From the NCBI GenBank assembly GCA_007121535.1, contig SKKK01000289.1:1-42477 (forward strand): a stretch of 42,477 nt of DNA. The letters are read 5' to 3'. The notes beneath the pieces were generated by a model. The model was not told where the DNA came from. It made no database searches and worked only from the letters and a program-made list of their open reading frames with translations. Source of the DNA: Planctomycetaceae bacterium (GTDB lineage: Bacteria > Planctomycetota > Planctomycetia > Pirellulales > Pirellulaceae). Below, piece by piece: positions 1 to 7,608 of this stretch (within the stretch, counting starts at the first letter, position 1; every line of letters begins with the position of its first letter). The translations under genes and the position numbers were made by a program.

Positions 1-26
1 ACGGCGGCTAGCGCCGTGCCGCTCAC
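1..26 (+). repeat. GGCTAGCGCC-core interspersed repeat, copy at window edge
   Basis: The first bases contain CGGCTAGCGCCGTGCCGCTCA, cut by the window edge or nearly complete. The same sequence recurs, in one or the other orientation, at 4914-5010 and 41095-41310. The core GGCTAGCGCC is partly palindromic. This is a family of short interspersed repeats; its function is unknown. Sequence identity is seen directly; a REP-like nature is inference. Confidence 0.75.
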
Positions 27-113
27 TGATCGCGACCCCAAGTTTTCGCCTGGACAACGCACTAGCCTGATGACGCGGGGCAATTGGCAAAAACTTCGGG
101 GGAGATCCATGCG

Positions 114-1214
114 ATGAAACCAAGCGACAATCCGGCCGTTCCGATGCGTGATTCCAAGGGTTCCCAAGCTGCGTTGGCAGGCGCTCGGTGCGGATGCTAC
201 GCAGAAGCTATGAAGAGATTTGGACAGGCACCTTGCCGATCCCTGTTTTTCCATGGCTTTCGGCGCCTTTGCTCGAAGCCAGTCCCATTTTTTCACAGCC
301 TCGAGGTGTGGGGGTGGCTGCTCCTCAGCATGTTGGCGGTCAGCAACGCGTTCGCAAGCGAAACGATTCAAGTCGTGGCACAACAGGGCAAGGTGACCGT
401 TCGACGGGGCGACCAGACGTTGATGGTCTATCAGAGCGAACCCAATCCCTACAAGGTGTACGTGCATTCCCTGATGACACCGGCAGGTCGTCAGATCCTC
501 CGCGATTCCCCCGGCGACCATGTACACCACCGTTCGTTGATGTATGCCATCGGTGTCGATGGCGTTGATTTCTGGCACGAAGCGCCGTCCGCTCGGCCCG
601 GCAGCCAGATCCCGATCGGCTCGCTCACCACACGGTCGGCATCCTCCAATGGACGTTGGCAAGCCAGCATTCGGCAAGACATCGACTGGAAGGACTTCGA
701 TGGTCAGGTGTTGCTACGAGAGACACGTCGATTGAATTTGGACGGAGGCACTTTGCCGGATGCGACTTTGCTGGTCTGGGACAGCCAGTTTCGCACACCG
801 GAAGGCAGAGATCAAGTCGAGCTGTGGGGACAACACTACTTCGGGCTGGGATTACGGATGATCCCGTCGATGGACCAAGGCGCGAAGGTGTTGCGATCGA
901 CCGAGGACGACGCCCGAGAAGTTCGTGGTACCGAGAGGCTTTGGACCGGGCCATGGTGCGGTCTTACGGCCATGGCGGATGGCCATCCCGTCACAGTCGC
1001 CATGTTCGACCATCCTGAAAACGTTCCGGCCACCTGGTTTACCATGACCGGACCATTTGCGTATCTCTCGGCCACCCTGGGATGGGATGACGAGAAGAAG
1101 ACGCTGACCGCCGATGCTCCGCTTCGACTGCGCTACGCAGTCGTCCTGTGGGATGGCGAAAAATCACCGGCTGAGATCGCTGATGCCTACTCCCGCTGGA
1201 TTGAACAACAGTAA
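114..1214 (+). CDS. Secreted PmoA-like (DUF6807) protein
   Basis: The mature part matches the PmoA-like/DUF6807 family, which is common in planctomycetes. It has the family-typical DHVHHRSLMYAIGVDGVDFW segment, a central WGQHYFGLG stretch and a C-terminal RLRYAVVLWDG segment. Despite the PmoA name the function is not established; carbohydrate-related roles are often suggested from gene context. A hydrophobic stretch (WLLLSMLAVSNAFA) ending near base 357 looks like a signal peptide, but it lies far from the first start. ATG 114 has a purine-rich GGGGGAGA upstream and was chosen. ATG 210 gives a more normal signal peptide, and TTG 84 is also open. A 23-bp sequence at 280-302 also occurs in inverted form at 41443-41465, so the 5' end may have been remodelled. 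It stands 138 bp before the next gene. Confidence 0.75.
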   Translation: MKPSDNPAVPMRDSKGSQAALAGARCGCYAEAMKRFGQAPCRSLFFHGFRRLCSKPVPFFHSLEVWGWLLLSMLAVSNAFASETIQVVAQQGKVTVRRGDQTLMVYQSEPNPYKVYVHSLMTPAGRQILRDSPGDHVHHRSLMYAIGVDGVDFWHEAPSARPGSQIPIGSLTTRSASSNGRWQASIRQDIDWKDFDGQVLLRETRRLNLDGGTLPDATLLVWDSQFRTPEGRDQVELWGQHYFGLGLRMIPSMDQGAKVLRSTEDDAREVRGTERLWTGPWCGLTAMADGHPVTVAMFDHPENVPATWFTMTGPFAYLSATLGWDDEKKTLTADAPLRLRYAVVLWDGEKSPAEIADAYSRWIEQQ

Positions 1215-1352
1215 GGCAGGTGTCACGTTGCACGATTGCTGCTGCCCGTCTTCCGGTCCCGGTCGGCTGCGGGTATCATCAAGGGCTGATTTCTACGATC
1301 GGCGTTCCTTTGGCAACCATCTGAAGATCACATCACGGGGGACTTTCGTCGC

Positions 1353-2186
1353 ATGAGGCTTGGACTGATCAATTCGGCCTGGGTGCAGACCGGGCGTCCC
1401 ACGACGTACGGACTGCAGAAAACGAAGGAAATCGGCTTCGATTATGTGGACATCTTTGCCGATCCACTGGATATTGATATCCGCGAGCGGCGACTGGTCA
1501 AAGACGAGTGCGATCGGCTGCAATTGCCCATTGTCTCGATTTGCTGTGTGGCGGTGGGGCTGATCGATTTCAACCCCAGCGTCCAGCGGTTCCATCTGGA
1601 TCGAGTGCGGGCCTATTTGGATTTGGCCTACGAGTACGAAGCGGAAAACCTGCTACTTGTGTTGGGAGAATACATTTGGAATCGTGAGGTGATTGGGCCG
1701 CAGGAACAATGGCAGTGGGCCGTCCAAAATTGTCGAAAATTGGCAGAGTACGCAGCCGAACTGGACCTGAAGATCGCTTTAGAACTAGAGCCGTTTCCGC
1801 TGTCGCTGCTGAATTCCGTCGACCGGATGCTCCGATTCGTAGAGGACGTGGATCATCCGGCTCTGGGGGCGAATCTGGACATTTCGCATTTGGTCTTGGC
1901 TGGCGAAAGCCCGGAACAGATTCGGCGACTGAAAGACCGGGCGATTCACGTCCACATTTCGGATTGTGACGGCAAAGTGCATGGGGATCTTCCACCCGGT
2001 CGAGGCGTGATCGATTTCGAACCGTACCTGCGTGAGATCGCCGCGTTGGACATCGACGCCGCATTGAGTATCGAACTGGAGTATTCGCCCGAGCCGGACC
2101 AGATCGAGCAGTGGGTATTGGAAGCATTTCAGGAAACGGACCGGTTGATGCGATCAGCGGGTCTTCGTGAAGGGAGGGGAAGTTGA
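1353..2186 (+). CDS. Sugar phosphate isomerase/epimerase (xylose isomerase-like TIM barrel)
   Basis: A 277-residue single-domain protein of the AP-endonuclease-2/xylose-isomerase-like TIM barrel family. Likely metal ligands are the glutamate in ALELEPF (around residue 146), the aspartate in NLDISH (around 176), the histidines in HVHISD (199-201) and the glutamate in SIELEY (around 241-243). Such enzymes isomerise or epimerise ketoses, sugar phosphates or inosose derivatives through a divalent metal; the substrate cannot be read from sequence. There is no signal peptide, so it is cytoplasmic. Its stop codon overlaps the TTG start of rpiA, and it is the first gene of a four-gene operon that also has a dioxygenase and a Gfo/Idh oxidoreductase. 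This suggests breakdown of an unusual sugar or polyol feeding the pentose phosphate pool. Confidence 0.85.
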   Translation: MRLGLINSAWVQTGRPTTYGLQKTKEIGFDYVDIFADPLDIDIRERRLVKDECDRLQLPIVSICCVAVGLIDFNPSVQRFHLDRVRAYLDLAYEYEAENLLLVLGEYIWNREVIGPQEQWQWAVQNCRKLAEYAAELDLKIALELEPFPLSLLNSVDRMLRFVEDVDHPALGANLDISHLVLAGESPEQIRRLKDRAIHVHISDCDGKVHGDLPPGRGVIDFEPYLREIAALDIDAALSIELEYSPEPDQIEQWVLEAFQETDRLMRSAGLREGRGS

Positions 2187-2881
2187 CATCGGTGACAGCG
2201 ACAGCAGACCTCGAACACGAGAAACGGTTGGCGGCGGCCAGAAGCTTGGAGTTTGTCCGGGACGGCATGTACTTGGGATTGGGCTCCGGATCGACGGCGA
2301 CCATCATGTTGCAGATGCTGGGTCAGCGGGTCCGTCAGGGACTGCGCTTGGCGGGTGTCCCCACGTCGGAAGCGTCCCGTCAATTGGCCCGGCAGGTAGG
2401 GATTCCCTTGGTAGGATTCGATCAGGTCAGCCAGTTGGATCTGACGATCGACGGCGCCGACGAGGTCGATCAGGATTTGAATTTGATCAAAGGGGGTGGC
2501 GGCGCCCTGTTACGGGAAAAGGTGGTGGCGTCGTTCAGCCGTCGCGTCATCATCATTACCGACTCCAGCAAACAGGTGGCTCAACTGGGCGGGTTCCCCT
2601 TGCCGGTCGAAGTGGTTCGGTTCGCATGGCAGCCGGTGGCGGATCGACTTCGCCATCTGGGCGCGCAGACCGACTTGCGTCTCGACCGGGACGGCAGTCC
2701 GGCGCTGACCGATGAGGGCAATTTCATCTTGGATTGCGATTTCGGACCGATCGACGACCCGGCAGGGCTGGATCGCACGTTGAACGCGATCCCCGGCGTG
2801 ATGGAACATGGATTATTCGTCGGGCTGGCCAACGTGTTGGTTGTCGGTCACCACGATGAATCGCGAGTGATCGAACGTTGA
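2183..2881 (+). CDS. rpiA: Ribose-5-phosphate isomerase A
   Basis: Interconverts ribose 5-phosphate and ribulose 5-phosphate in the non-oxidative pentose phosphate pathway. The 232-residue length fits the family. All signature motifs are present: phosphate loop GLGSGSTAT (32-40), DGADE (90-94) with the catalytic aspartates, KGGGGALLREK (103-113) with the catalytic lysine and glutamate, and GVMEHGLF near the C-terminus. The start is TTG at 2183, overlapping the previous stop by four bases and preceded by a strong GGGAGGGG ribosome-binding site at 2172-2179; translational coupling is likely. The gene sits inside an apparent carbohydrate operon rather than alone. Confidence 0.95.
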   Translation: MTSVTATADLEHEKRLAAARSLEFVRDGMYLGLGSGSTATIMLQMLGQRVRQGLRLAGVPTSEASRQLARQVGIPLVGFDQVSQLDLTIDGADEVDQDLNLIKGGGGALLREKVVASFSRRVIIITDSSKQVAQLGGFPLPVEVVRFAWQPVADRLRHLGAQTDLRLDRDGSPALTDEGNFILDCDFGPIDDPAGLDRTLNAIPGVMEHGLFVGLANVLVVGHHDESRVIER

Positions 2882-2911
2882 TCGTTTTTTGTTTCTTCTG
2901 GGGAGCCTGGC

Positions 2912-3757
2912 ATGACAAGCGGACCTTTGACTGAGCAGCAAGTGGCTCGGTTTCATCAAGACGGTTACTTGTTTATCGAGAATTTTCTGGACGACGAAGA
3001 GACCGGTTTGCTCCAGCAGGCTTGCCGAGCCGATTCCATCATGCAGCAGCATGCCATGGATGTCCGGGATTCGGCAGGTCGCCGCACCAACCTGTCGTTG
3101 TGGAATCATCCGGGCGACGACATCTACGGCATCATCGCTCGCAGCGCGCGAATGGTCGACGCGGTCGAGCAATTGTTGCAGGACGAGGTCTATCACTATC
3201 ATTCGAAGTTGAGCGCAAAGGAACCGAAGATAGGCGGCGCCTGGGAGTGGCACCAGGACTACGGCTATTGGTACAACAACGGCTGCCTGTTCCCGGACAT
3301 GCTGAGCGTGTTTATCGCGATCGACCCTTGCACCAAGGAAAACGGCTGCATGCAGGTGCTTCGCGGATCGCATAAGATGGGCCGGATCGATCATGGGTTC
3401 TCTGGCGAACAGACCGGCGCGGATCTGGAACGCGTCGAACAGGCCAAAAAGCGGCTGGAACTGGTCTATTGCGAGATGAAGCCGGGCACCGCCCTATTGT
3501 TCCATGGAAACACGTTGCATACTTCCGAGCCGAATCTGAGCGAATATCCGCGGTGGGGCCTGATCTGCTGTTACAACACGAAGAGCAACGATCCTTACAA
3601 GGAACACCACCATCCTCGATATACGCCGCTGCACAAGGTTCCGGATTCGGCCATTCGAGAAACCGGCGCCAAACCCACCGCGGCAACGCAGCGTTTTCTG
3701 CAGCAGGATCGAGACGATACGACCCGGCGGATGGAGACCGAAGCGAGCCGATCATGA
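2912..3757 (+). CDS. Phytanoyl-CoA dioxygenase (PhyH) family Fe(II)/2-oxoglutarate oxygenase
   Basis: A 281-residue cytoplasmic oxygenase of the PhyH family. The iron-binding facial triad is visible as H114-x-D116 in [10 protein letters not shown] and H203 in TLHTSEP; R214 is a candidate 2-oxoglutarate-binding arginine. The N-terminal [20 protein letters not shown] is the classic family opening. The family hydroxylates small molecules such as acyl-CoAs, ectoine or mitomycin-type compounds; the substrate here is unknown. It lies 30 bp after rpiA with a GGGGAG ribosome-binding site, and its stop overlaps the ATG of the downstream oxidoreductase (ATGA). The two may therefore act on the same substrate in sequence, hydroxylation then NAD(P)-dependent oxidation. 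Confidence 0.88.
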   Translation: MTSGPLTEQQVARFHQDGYLFIENFLDDEETGLLQQACRADSIMQQHAMDVRDSAGRRTNLSLWNHPGDDIYGIIARSARMVDAVEQLLQDEVYHYHSKLSAKEPKIGGAWEWHQDYGYWYNNGCLFPDMLSVFIAIDPCTKENGCMQVLRGSHKMGRIDHGFSGEQTGADLERVEQAKKRLELVYCEMKPGTALLFHGNTLHTSEPNLSEYPRWGLICCYNTKSNDPYKEHHHPRYTPLHKVPDSAIRETGAKPTAATQRFLQQDRDDTTRRMETEASRS

Positions 3758-4881
3758 ACGAAACATCGGACCCCTGGCTCGATTTGAGCTACCTGCCTCG
3801 CTTGCCGGCAGACAAGACCCCGGCGATCGGCTGCATCGGCGCCGGGTTCATCATGGCCGATTGCCACCTGGTCGCTTACCGTCAGGCGGGCTTTCGACCC
3901 GTGGCCATCGCATCGCGCCATCCCGAACGGGCGCGGCAGGTCGCCGAACGGCATGGTCTGGATGCTTATGACACCTACCAGCAAATGCTCGAGAACCGCG
4001 GCGTGCAGGTGGTGGACATCGCCGTCCCCCCGGACCTTCAGTTCCGGGTGATTCGCGACATCGTGGATCATCATCCGCACGTTCGTGGCATCTTGGCTCA
4101 AAAACCGTTGGGTGTCGATTACGCCCAGGCCGCGAAGATCGTCCACATGTGCCAGGCCGCGGGGATCACGCTGGCCGTCAACCAGAACATGCGTTACGAC
4201 CAGTCGATTCGCGCCTGCAAGGATCTGCTGAATCGCGGGTTGCTGGGCGAACCGGTATTCGCCAGCATCGACATGCGCGCCATCCCGCACTGGATGCCCT
4301 GGCAGCAACGGATGGGCTGGGTAACCCTGCGGATCATGTCGATCCATCACCTGGACACCTTCCGCTACCTGCTGGGCGATCCGAGCCGCGTGATGGCCAG
4401 CGTCCGTCCCGATCCCCGTACAAGCAAGCAGTTCGAACACCGCGACGGGATCTGTCTGTATATCTTGGAATACGACGATCATCGGCGCGCGGCGGCCTGG
4501 GACGACGTGTGGACGGGACCGGCTCGCGAGGGGGCTTTGTCCGACCTGGGTATCCGTTGGCGCGTCGAAGGGCTGGAAGGAATGGCTCGCGGCACGATCG
4601 GTTGGCCGGACTATCCGCACCGTACTCCCAGCACCCTGGACTTCACCACCTGCCATCGGCCCGGCTATTGGTTCCAACCGCGTTGGGACGAGGTCTGGTT
4701 CCCGGATGCGTTCGTCGGCCCCATGGCCCAGTTGCTGGTCGCATTGGAAGAAGGTTCCGAGCCGGAGATCAGCGGGCGGGACAACCTGGGCACGATGGCG
4801 TTGGTCGACGCCTGTTACCTGTCCGCCGAACAGCACCGCGCCGTCGACCTGGCGGAAATCACCTCTGGCGACAAGACGTAG
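3754..4881 (+). CDS. Gfo/Idh/MocA family oxidoreductase
   Basis: A 375-residue NAD(P)-dependent oxidoreductase. The Rossmann dinucleotide-binding motif GCIGAGFI is at residues 26-33. The usual EKP motif appears as QKP (116-118), keeping the lysine but changing the glutamate. The C-terminal domain has the expected histidine-rich [14 protein letters not shown] segment. The start is the ATG that overlaps the stop of the PhyH gene, so the long open frame reaching upstream to 3469 was rejected. Family members oxidise or reduce sugars, inositols or sugar acids in the cytoplasm. It is the last gene of the four-gene operon and is followed by the inverted repeat cluster at 4914-5010, which could end transcription. 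Confidence 0.87.
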   Translation: MNETSDPWLDLSYLPRLPADKTPAIGCIGAGFIMADCHLVAYRQAGFRPVAIASRHPERARQVAERHGLDAYDTYQQMLENRGVQVVDIAVPPDLQFRVIRDIVDHHPHVRGILAQKPLGVDYAQAAKIVHMCQAAGITLAVNQNMRYDQSIRACKDLLNRGLLGEPVFASIDMRAIPHWMPWQQRMGWVTLRIMSIHHLDTFRYLLGDPSRVMASVRPDPRTSKQFEHRDGICLYILEYDDHRRAAAWDDVWTGPAREGALSDLGIRWRVEGLEGMARGTIGWPDYPHRTPSTLDFTTCHRPGYWFQPRWDEVWFPDAFVGPMAQLLVALEEGSEPEISGRDNLGTMALVDACYLSAEQHRAVDLAEITSGDKT

Positions 4882-4913
4882 GATTGGCAAAGAAATAACA
4901 GTCGGTTATTACG

Positions 4914-5010
4914 TGAGCGGCACGGCGCTAGCCGCCGGTTTTTGCGGCACGGCGCTAGCCGCCGGTTTTTTCACTGCACGGGAACCGGTGGCTAGCGCCA
5001 TTCCGCTCAG
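4914..5010. repeat. Inverted cluster of three GGCTAGCGCC-core repeats
   Basis: Two copies in minus orientation (4914-4941 and 4944-4971, sharing GCGGCACGGCGCTAGCCGCC) are followed by one plus-orientation copy at 4983-5010. Either minus copy can pair with the plus copy over roughly 25 bases with a few mismatches, giving a long hairpin; runs of T follow each minus copy. It lies 32 bp after the stop of the oxidoreductase gene. A role as terminator or as a REP-like element is inference. The rest of the spacer to 5178 shows nothing else recognisable. Confidence 0.8.
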
Positions 5011-5178
5011 TTGTTTCTTTGCCGATCGACGACCCCGTTCGGGCTGGCAAGATTTTACGGAATGGAACCGTCCTGGCGCCTTTGGGGGTGGCCGCTTTTC
5101 CAAGCAAGATCGCTCGGGTGATCCGTCGATAACCAACGAGACTGCAAAGTCGGTTTGTCGAGGGGGGGAAACGTCACC

Positions 5179-5922
5179 ATGATCAGTCGAAAAGCCATCT
5201 ATCCCGTGCTGTTGGTAGCTGCGGCGGGGACTCCCTATCTATTGATGGAAGAGGACAGCGTTTCGACGCTCACCGCTCCCTTGACCAACGCCTTCAGCCG
5301 TTCGGACGAGCAAGCGCCGGTGGCGAAACCGGCCGAATCGGGTTCGGGATTGGCTCGCAGCGTCCCCTCGGAATTCCGCTATGGCCCGGCGGCGCAACAT
5401 CCGGAGCTGGAGTCGATGGACGGGCTGGTTGGCCCCCCGGTGCGCGAGTTGTACGAGGTGATCCGCTTTGACATCGGCCCTTCGTGGGTCACCGCACGCT
5501 GGCCCCGCGTCACAACGACGCTCTCGGAAACCGGCCTGGAGGGGCTTCGAGTCCCCGTGGTGACCGGCACGCGGATCGATGATCTGGCGGGTTCCTTGAC
5601 GTACTATTTCGATCATCACCACCGCGTTCAACGGCTGACTTTCGAAGGCTTCACCGGCGACGACCGGCGATTGGTACATCTGATCACGGGAGATTTTGGT
5701 TTACGACAAGAACCGACGTTGCACGCCGGCATGTATGCCGCCTGGTGGAACGCGGTTCCTACCAGCGTGCTGCGGGTCACCCGCGCGCCGGTGGTCACGA
5801 TCGCCTCGCCTCACGCTCAACTGCAAGTCTTCCTGGAACTCAATCGACCGGGCATGCAATACGGTTTGAGTCCGACGGCTCACGAGATCCTGCAAAAGGA
5901 TCGGGCGACGTTCCGCTGGTAG
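5179..5922 (+). CDS. Planctomycete-type hypothetical protein with N-terminal membrane anchor
   Basis: 247 residues. The N-terminus (MISRKAIYPVLLVAAAGTPYLLM) is a signal peptide or membrane anchor, followed by a polar linker to about residue 70 and a compact domain with FDIGPSWVTARWPRV, LTYYFDHHHRVQRLTFEGFTGD and a proline-rich C-terminal part. I do not recognise a characterised family; it resembles uncharacterised proteins found only in planctomycetes (possibly DUF6690, unverified). ATG 5179 was chosen because a GGGGGGG purine stretch precedes it by about 10 bases; the in-frame TTG at 5155 is less likely. Its 3' end overlaps the 3' end of dusB on the other strand by 83 bp. Confidence 0.7.
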   Translation: MISRKAIYPVLLVAAAGTPYLLMEEDSVSTLTAPLTNAFSRSDEQAPVAKPAESGSGLARSVPSEFRYGPAAQHPELESMDGLVGPPVRELYEVIRFDIGPSWVTARWPRVTTTLSETGLEGLRVPVVTGTRIDDLAGSLTYYFDHHHRVQRLTFEGFTGDDRRLVHLITGDFGLRQEPTLHAGMYAAWWNAVPTSVLRVTRAPVVTIASPHAQLQVFLELNRPGMQYGLSPTAHEILQKDRATFRW

Positions 5923-6967
5923 TCGGATCGCCGGGGAAATGGTTCGCCACGACATCACGGAACTCCCGGGGCGTTTGGACGCGTGCTGCCAGCGAGCGGA
6001 AATGACGAGCCCCCGGGCGTCCCTGGGCATAGCAGCAAGCAAATTTGCGCATCAGGACCGTGCCCTTTTGTTCGCCAAACCGCTGCAGGATGTGTTCGAA
6101 ATGCTGCAACAGGATCGCTCGCTGCTCGTCCGCGCTCGGGTCCGCCGGGACGGGTTCTTTGCGAAGTGCTGCTTGGATCTGCCGAAACAGCCAGGGCCGC
6201 CCCAGCGCCGCGCGGGCGATCATCACACCATCGACCGGGTACCGGCGAAATGCCCGGACCACGCTTTCCGCCGAATCCAGGTCGCCGTTGCCGATCAACG
6301 GAATCCGCCGCAGGACGGACTTCAGCCGGGCGATCTGCTCCCAATCCGCCTGACCTCGAAAGAAATCCTGAGCCGTCCGGCCATGGACGGTCAAGGCGGC
6401 ACCGCCCGCCTGCTCGACGGCCTCCGCCACTAGGGCCGCCGTCAAACGATCGCGCGAGCACCCCAAGCGGATCTTGGCCGTCACGGGCGTCGGGTGGCAG
6501 GCCTGAACCACCCGCGAGACGATTTCGCCGATGTGGTCGGGATCCTTCAACAGGTACGAACCGCTGTGCGCTTTGGCCGAAACACGGGGTACCGGGCATC
6601 CGAAGTTGATATCGACCACGCTGACACCGTACTCGTGGACCAGACGCTGTCCGGTTCGCGCAAGCACCTCGGGATCGTTGTCCCAGATCTGCACGGCCAG
6701 CGGACGAGGTTCGTCGCGCACGCCCCACAGTCGATCCGGATGTTCCGCTTGCTGCCGTTCTTTCCAGACAAAGCTGCGGGCGCTGATCATTTCGGTCGCC
6801 TGCAGACCGGCGCCGCCGAACTGCCGTACCAGATGGCGATAGGCATAGTTGGTGAATCCGGCCATCGGCGCCTGTAAGACGGGCGGGTCGATTCGCAACG
6901 GGCCGATCATCAGCGGGGCGATGGAAGGAAGTTCGGTACACGGAGGGGAATCGGTCGAAACGGTCAT
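5840..6967 (-). CDS. dusB: tRNA-dihydrouridine synthase (DusB-type)
   Basis: FMN enzyme that reduces uridine to dihydrouridine in the tRNA D-loop using NADPH. The 375-residue protein opens with LQAPMAGFTNYAYRHLVRQFG, the family's FMN-binding start. It has NFGCP with the catalytic cysteine, LTVHGRT, and IPLIGNGDLDS and GVMIARAALGRPW for FMN phosphate binding. The glycine-rich stretch after NFGCP is unusual (SAKAHSGSYLL). The C-terminal 30 or so residues are a low-complexity tail encoded antisense to the neighbouring gene. The start was set at ATG 6967, 16 bp after the stop of the BMC shell gene; a start at 7012 would overlap that gene. It is probably co-transcribed with the two BMC-related genes upstream, although no functional link is known. 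Confidence 0.93.
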   Translation of the reverse strand: MTVSTDSPPCTELPSIAPLMIGPLRIDPPVLQAPMAGFTNYAYRHLVRQFGGAGLQATEMISARSFVWKERQQAEHPDRLWGVRDEPRPLAVQIWDNDPEVLARTGQRLVHEYGVSVVDINFGCPVPRVSAKAHSGSYLLKDPDHIGEIVSRVVQACHPTPVTAKIRLGCSRDRLTAALVAEAVEQAGGAALTVHGRTAQDFFRGQADWEQIARLKSVLRRIPLIGNGDLDSAESVVRAFRRYPVDGVMIARAALGRPWLFRQIQAALRKEPVPADPSADEQRAILLQHFEHILQRFGEQKGTVLMRKFACCYAQGRPGARHFRSLAARVQTPREFRDVVANHFPGDPTTSGTSPDPFAGSREPSDSNRIACPVD

Positions 6968-6983
6968 TGTCGGCTGGTGTGGG

Positions 6984-7538
6984 TTAGAGGAACTCCTGGA
7001 CGATCTCGGCACGAGGCCGCGGGATGACCACTTTCTCTACAAGCAGACCGCGACGCTCGATAACCCGGCTGCCGATCTCCACCGCTTCGGTGACCGAAGC
7101 CACGTCGCCGGTCAACGAGACCCAACCTTTGCCGCCGATCGCCATGGCCAAATTGATCGCGATCAATTGAACCGGAGTGGCCTTGACGGCCGCGTCAGCC
7201 GCTTCGATGACCGAGGCCACACTGAACGATTCAATGACGCCCAGCGCTTCCAATTTCGGCAGATGGGACACGCCGCTGATCGCCGGAAAAACAGCCGGGT
7301 GAACGTTGGGAATGACGAAATGATCGACTACCGTGTGAGCCCCCGCCGCCAATCCGGCTTCGATGCTGGCGTTGACCGCGTCGACATCGCCCCCGATCAG
7401 CACCATGTACTTGCCCGGGCAGATGGTGCGATTCAGGATGATCTTCACGTTCGCCGTTTTCAACACCGTATCCGCGATCTCGAACCCCTTCGCGATGCTG
7501 GAGGTTTCTACGATGCCGATTGCATTGCCGTTTTTCAT
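6984..7538 (-). CDS. Tandem-domain bacterial microcompartment shell protein, PduT-like
   Basis: 184 residues with two BMC domains in tandem (about 3-85 and 98-180), so a BMC-T trimeric pseudohexamer. The first domain has IGIVETSSIAKGFEIADTVL and RTICPGKYMVLIGGDV; Cys40 in the ICPGK loop matches the pore cysteine that binds a 4Fe-4S cluster in PduT. The second has IGVIESFSVAS and the C-terminal VIPRPRAE typical of PduT. The known role of PduT is electron transfer across the shell in partnership with PduS, and a PduS-like protein is encoded directly upstream (stop 7609, 70 bp away). No BMC-H or BMC-P shell genes or core enzymes are in this window, so they would have to be elsewhere. Confidence 0.92.
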   Translation of the reverse strand: MKNGNAIGIVETSSIAKGFEIADTVLKTANVKIILNRTICPGKYMVLIGGDVDAVNASIEAGLAAGAHTVVDHFVIPNVHPAVFPAISGVSHLPKLEALGVIESFSVASVIEAADAAVKATPVQLIAINLAMAIGGKGWVSLTGDVASVTEAVEIGSRVIERRGLLVEKVVIPRPRAEIVQEFL

Positions 7539-7608
7539 CGTGGTGCCGTCGTTCCGTTGAGTAAATCAGTTGCAGCCAAGCGTCGCTGCCCGGTGGAGTC
7601 GTTACCTC

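Noticed and set aside
3469-3753. N-terminal extension of the Gfo/Idh protein
   Set aside because: It overlaps the conserved end of the PhyH gene and has no family similarity; the ATG in the ATGA overlap fits the Rossmann start.
3595-4890. 431-codon minus-strand open frame opposite the Gfo/Idh gene
   Set aside because: No recognisable protein and full overlap with a clear oxidoreductase.
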